From: Halichondria panicea
Taxonomy: Eukaryota > Porifera > Demospongiae > Suberitida > Halichondriidae
Assembly: GCF_963675165.1 (NCBI RefSeq)
Contig: NC_087384.1
Coordinates: 5,697,182 to 5,761,181 of the forward strand
Direction of reading: 5' to 3'
Length of the DNA stretch: 64,000 nucleotides
The notes beneath the pieces were generated by a model. That model was not told where the DNA came from, did not search any database, and saw only the letters and a list, made by a program, of their open reading frames with translations. This document shows, in pieces, positions 59,401 through 64,000 of the stretch. Each line of letters opens with the position of its first letter. Position 1 is the stretch's first letter. The position numbers and the translations under genes were made by a program.

Positions 59401-61667
59401 GAGATAACATTACTAGTTTGCTTACCTTGCACTTGAGCGTAAGCTTTGGCCTGAGTGAACAACACGTACAGAACCCTGTGAAAAACAAGAGCTCCAGTTA
59501 TGACAAAAACAGACTTATGTAGCTGTATCTGTATCTCTGAGCAGCCGCACTCTCTCACCTTGGTAACAGCAGTGCAAGCTCCCTCTCTTCCCGATCTTTG
59601 TCGATGGTCACGCCCAGACTCTCTTGTAGGGGGAGGGTGGCTCGACGCAGCTCCTCTAGTGAGGGGAGGAGTCCACCCAAGCGTGTCTCTATAGACGAGA
59701 TCTCTGTCTCCAGCTGCCCAATCTCACCCTCTAAAACTGACTGTTGTTTGGCCAGACTGTGCAGGTGTGGGGGAGGTGGGGTATTATAGATACATATAGT
59801 GATTGTGTGTATATGTACAGACACTTAGCGTATATGATTTTAAGTACCTTTTCCTCTCCTCCATTTCCCAGTGCAGTCTGCTGAGCATCTTTTGGTGCTC
59901 GTCATCATGACTCACTTCCTGGATACCACATGCGATAACTATGTATATATATAATTATGTAGTTTTTTCCAATGCTATACATCTGTACACGTACTGTAAG
60001 ATACACGGTATACCAACTCGTACATACACCTAAGCTGTACTAAGTCCCTCCCCCTAGTTACGGTTAGGGTCAGAGTACACTTACTGGTTTGGAGACTGTT
60101 TCCGGTGCATGTGAGTACATATCTTCCTCTGACACCAGCTCAATGTCTTCATGCTGAGACCTGGAGGCAAGAAATGCAATCAGAAGGTGAAACATCCACT
60201 TCTATTACATATCACGATTTACCCTCACATCCGCGAACATATAGTACCAGGAGTGCATGACTGATAGTACAGATAGGACTTCAGTAGTTAACACAAACAA
60301 TTAATTCATAGACAAAATGAGCCATGCAAGCTACAGGAATGCTCAGCCGTTTAGAATAATCACAACTCTGGTAGCAAGAAAGATAAACAAGCTGGAAGTC
60401 AGCTCAGAAAACGGGACCAACTTCCACAAAATAAAAATAAACAGGAAGTACTTTCGGCTAAAAAATATAAAACCGACGCTGGCCATCCGACTCACTTGAA
60501 CTCCAGGCAATTGGTAATCTCCTTATTCAGGTAGGTGGCCTCGTACTTGAGGTTTTGCAGCTGTAGGTGGAGGTCGTCCACTTCCAGCTTTTGCTAAAGT
60601 AGCAAAGGAGAAGAAAATTAAAAGAAATGATGCAAGCTTTACTAAATATACACAACAGAGAATTTAATCTATGAGTTAGGTCAAAACAGTATTGCACAAA
60701 AGAGAAAGGCAGGTTAGATATAGTAATTGCAGCTGATTCATTGTATAGTACAGTGTCTAGTGTCTGACCTCGTGGGTCTGCTCTCTGGAGTCCTTGCAAT
60801 AGAGGTGGGACAGTCGGTTGAGCTTCTTGAGGTACGAGAACAAGACCACCACCTTCCGTTTGTGAGTCTCCACCTCGGACTGGGGGAGAGGGTAAGGTAC
60901 ACTTACATAAAAATAATGTCCCACTATCCACGATAACATCATCAGACTGGTCAAATTTCACACATTTATAGCGACTAATCAGTGTAAGAGACAGGGGAGA
61001 CGTTCTGTACAAGCTCCTCCCCATACTTACTCCCTCTACTGCAGTATCCTTATTGGCAGCGCTCTCACCTCAAACGTTTCGTCTCCATTTAGGTCCCTAA
61101 TCTTGCCGAGGACCTCTCTGATCTTGTCACATGTGAGCTTGGTGCTGGTGGGAATATAACTGAACCCTCCTGCAGGCAACTCCTCACCGTGCAGCGGTAG
61201 ACTGCCTGAGGGGACAATCAGTACAACTATGACGTAAAACACATTAGCAACTCTATCCGCATGTCAAAGTTACAAAAAGCGCTAATGGCTTCGGTAATAT
61301 CTAGATGGTCCAGTAGAAAATTTAGAGGGGGTTGCACTGAGAACGCAAAGTAAATACAACTCAATAGACTCAAGCTCCATAGCTACACGTAGGTCAACTA
61401 TAAATGTTTGATTGGCGTCATAATCCAGTATGGATAAACTATTTAATATATACCCAGAGTTGCAGCAGCTGGAGAATCAGTTGAAAGCTTCCTAGCAACA
61501 ATAGTAGGCTTTGCTACAGCAGCTGGGGTTGGTGTAGGAATGCTGGTAGGAGCTGCCTTTAAACGCTTCTTGGAAACCTTCTGCAGCTCATCCTTGCTGC
61601 TGCTATTATCCTCTGTCTTGGACACCACCCTCACTCTCTTCACTCCTCTAGGGGTTTGTGAAGACAT
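56459..61667 (-). CDS. THOC5: THO complex subunit 5 (complete)
   Basis: THOC5 is part of THO/TREX, which couples transcription to mRNA export. Eighteen phase-consistent exons give 723 aa (human 683): 61454-61667, 61069-61205, 60769-60879, 60496-60593, 60085-60160, 59848-59918, 59559-59756, 59426-59475, 59252-59332, 59140-59195, 58983-59076, 58454-58927, 58087-58190, 57778-57868, 57389-57501, 57127-57222, 56622-56692, 56459-56495. Family blocks are [89 protein letters not shown] and [12 protein letters not shown] basic NLS-like KKRRKRSK starts exon 11. The intron at 58928-58982 is only 55 bp. The start is MSSQTPRG; an upstream in-frame Met at 61730 has no family support. The gene is head-to-head with SPPL3. 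Confidence 0.93.
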
Positions 61668-61850
61668 CACTATAATTATTCCTTGAACTTTATTTTGACC
61701 ACGTGGGGTCTTCTTCATAAACATGTACAATCCGCGGCTTGACCTCGAACTCAGTTTAGAAAATACAGGGAAAGGTCGTCAGTAGAACTAACACATTACT
61801 GGTGTTTCGAGAATAAGCCCCAGGATTATCTTTCCATGTGAACTAACACA
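61668..61850. promoter_or_regulatory. THOC5-SPPL3 bidirectional promoter, 183 bp
   Basis: Divergent start codons are 183 bp apart. It is the third close head-to-head pair in the window after MED13-ASH2L and GLE1-POLR3D. No TATA box is seen. Regulatory role is inferred from spacing only. Confidence 0.5.
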
Positions 61851-63952
61851 ATGGACACTGCTATTAGTGTTTTGGAGGCTGGAGGGAAGGATAAACTGTT
61901 GGAGAATGTGGATCTGAGCAGTAATGAAGAGGCCCAACATTCTCTGTGAGCTTCATTGTATGAAATCCACTTAGTTTTACGTTTCTTACTTTTAATAATA
62001 GGTTTCTATGGTTGATTGATCCCGGCAGACTTATCATTTTCTTCATCAGTCTATTTTTAATCTACAACGGCTCTCAGAGAGCAGTGAAGCTTGACCGAGA
62101 CTCCAAAGATAACCCAATGGCTGAAGGTACCCTATTTCTGAATCCACACACACTTTTCACACTCCACACCCCACACCTACATGTACCCACACTCACACAC
62201 GCCCACACATACACAGGAGTACAGGACCTCACGTGTTACCATGTGGTGCTCATGCCCGTCATCGGCTCTGTCATGCTCCTCACAATGTTCTACTTCTTTG
62301 AGTACATTCAATACGTGTACATCATTATGTGTGTTGGTAAGCAACATTAATACAGTACTAACATTTTGTATGTTGTTACGCTAATTGGTCAGACTATATA
62401 GGGACTGTCTTTATTATTTAGATGCGAGATACCTTATCTTCCCCCCCCCCCACACACACACACAGTTGTGTCAGTCACAGCCTTCATTAACTTCATCTAC
62501 CCTCTTCTCACATGGACCCAAGACAAGTTGCAGTGAGTCTGTCAGTTGGTTCAATGGTGGCCAATGTTAACCTGTTTCCTCTGCTGTAGGCTCAGAGACG
62601 ATCGTCTGCCTCTACTGACGGCTGTTGTACTATCAATCACCATGGCAACAGCATGGGTCCTCACGGGACACTGGTTGTGTTTAGATGGTGAGTATTGATT
62701 ATATATTATCAGCAAATTATTTTCTGATATAATGGTCCTGTAAATTAAAAATTTAAGTACGAGGAAGCTTTAATCTGATTGGCTCCGTCTCTCCCCCTAG
62801 CTCTAGGCATGGCTCTGAGTGTGATGATGATCCAGTTTGTACGAGTGCCCAGTTTAAAGGTGGCCACATTACTGCTACTGGGGCTGCTCGTCTATGACAT
62901 CTTCTGGGTGAGTGGACCTGTGTACTGAAGAAGTGATGTATATAGCAGGTATATTAATTTGGTGAATCAAGATGAGGATCGTTAATTATTATACTTCAAT
63001 TGCCTCATTCGCCAAATTACATGTATACCTGCTATACAGCACTTATCCCAGTATACTGTATATCATGTGTGTACTCATGTATTAAAACGTAGCATCTGAT
63101 ATGTGCGTAGAAATTATGTTGTATCAATTGTCTATCAGTGTCCATAGTTACACTGGAACTTCCTGCATTCCTTTGCCTCCTCTATATAGGTTTTCTACTC
63201 TACTTCTATCTTCAACGCCAACGTCATGGTAGAGGTTGCCATCAAGAAGGCGGACAATCCTGTGAGTTCAGCTGTCACTTTGTAACCAGTTACTATAGCA
63301 ACGGTCATTGCAGGTGGCAATGATGGGGGAGAAGCTGAATCTACCGAGTCTGATCAAGTCACGACCCCCTCTCTCCATCCCTGGCAAACTGATAGTACCA
63401 AGGTGATTGATTTGTAGCGGGAATCAACACTACCTGCGGGTATTACATTAGTTTGTTCATTAATTGCTTTCTTTTTGCAGCTTCTTTCAAGACAAATCCT
63501 TCGCCATGTTAGGACTAGGAGACATTGTGAGTTATTGTGTGTAAGCAGGCCACCTCCTACTATATATACAGCTAGCCGGGTTAATGGGCTGCAAAGTCTC
63601 CATAGAATAATGATGTTTTAATTTGTGTTACGCTAAGGCCATCTCTCTATTACAGCGCAGGCAACTGCTATTTTTCTGTACAGTCATGTAGTTAAAGTTT
63701 CAATAATTTCCCATTTTACAGTAAGATTGCTATCATGCACTCGAGAGGGGGGGTGGTGTCATTAAGTCAGTAACTATGCTGTACTGCAGGTGTTGCCAGG
63801 GCTGTTGCTGTGCTTTGCCATGAGGTTCGACAGTGAGAGTAGGTCAGTCAATCTCCATGGCTCCGCCCACAGTGGTGGGGGGCTCACGAGGTACATCCTA
63901 CACTGCAGGAGGTGGTCCTACTTCACCGTGGCAATGATTGGATATGCCATCG
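61851..63952 (+). CDS. SPPL3: Signal peptide peptidase-like 3, 5' part (runs off right edge)
   Basis: SPPL3 is a Golgi intramembrane aspartyl protease that sheds glycosyltransferases. Ten phase-consistent exons are visible: 61851-61945, 62002-62126, 62217-62336, 62466-62532, 62590-62687, 62801-62907, 63190-63261, 63314-63402, 63481-63526, 63790-63952, about 327 codons. Catalytic motifs are YD (LLVYDIFW, aa 200-201) and GLGD (aa 269-272). Close family blocks include [60 protein letters not shown] and MRFDSE. The final PAL motif and last TMs lie beyond the window. It has no signal peptide or N-glycosylated ectodomain, as expected for SPPL3 rather than SPPL2. Exon 10 ends at a GTAAAA donor. Confidence 0.93.
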
Positions 63953-64000
63953 GTAAAAATCATAGTTGTAGTTCATACTTGTGACTGTCAGGAGCTGTTA

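Overview
The window looks like nuclear DNA of an early-branching animal, most likely a demosponge. That assignment is an inference from compact intron-rich metazoan genes with GT-AG introns down to about 55 bp, abundant 'tacatgta' words, many short inverted-repeat elements, and lineage-expanded TRIM-NHL and Death-domain genes. No species marker was found. Gene models below were built by hand from splice sites, reading-frame phase and remembered family motifs; no database search was run.

Layout, left to right. (1) 1-12907: the 5' end of MED13 (minus) is divergent from a complete 20-exon ASH2L (plus). ASH2L intron 11 carries six intact and two decayed tRNA-Ser genes. (2) 12440-22087: a tandem segmental duplication of about 4.4 kb. 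It produced two intact EBP-like (EXPERA) genes (minus) and, at the internal junction, a broken 3' piece of TXNDC17 next to a broken 3' piece of ASH2L. The full TXNDC17 closes the block. (3) 22304-24618: a Rac-like GTPase (plus). (4) 25887-28802: an unrecognised nuclear-looking protein (minus). (5) 29076-31508: two intronless tandem TLC-like membrane proteins (plus). (6) 32154-35139: a signal peptide / very short ectodomain / TM / Death-domain protein (minus). (7) 35710-42435: two tandem TRIM-NHL genes (minus) with an orphan exostosin (GT64) exon between them. (8) 44207-52089: GLE1 (minus) head-to-head with POLR3D (plus). (9) 52324-56215: two tandem T4 Rnl2-type RNA ligases (plus). (10) 56459-61667: THOC5 (minus), head-to-head with the 5' part of SPPL3 (plus), which runs off the right edge.

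The right third is rich in RNA metabolism: GLE1 and THOC5 in mRNA export, POLR3D in tRNA/5S transcription, and two RNA ligases. The middle third holds candidate sensing or signalling genes: the Death-domain membrane protein and the TRIM-NHL pair. The most notable items are the short-ectodomain Death-domain protein, the duplicated Rnl2-like ligases, the tRNA-Ser array inside an ASH2L intron, and the EBP segmental duplication with a datable hAT-like MITE insertion.
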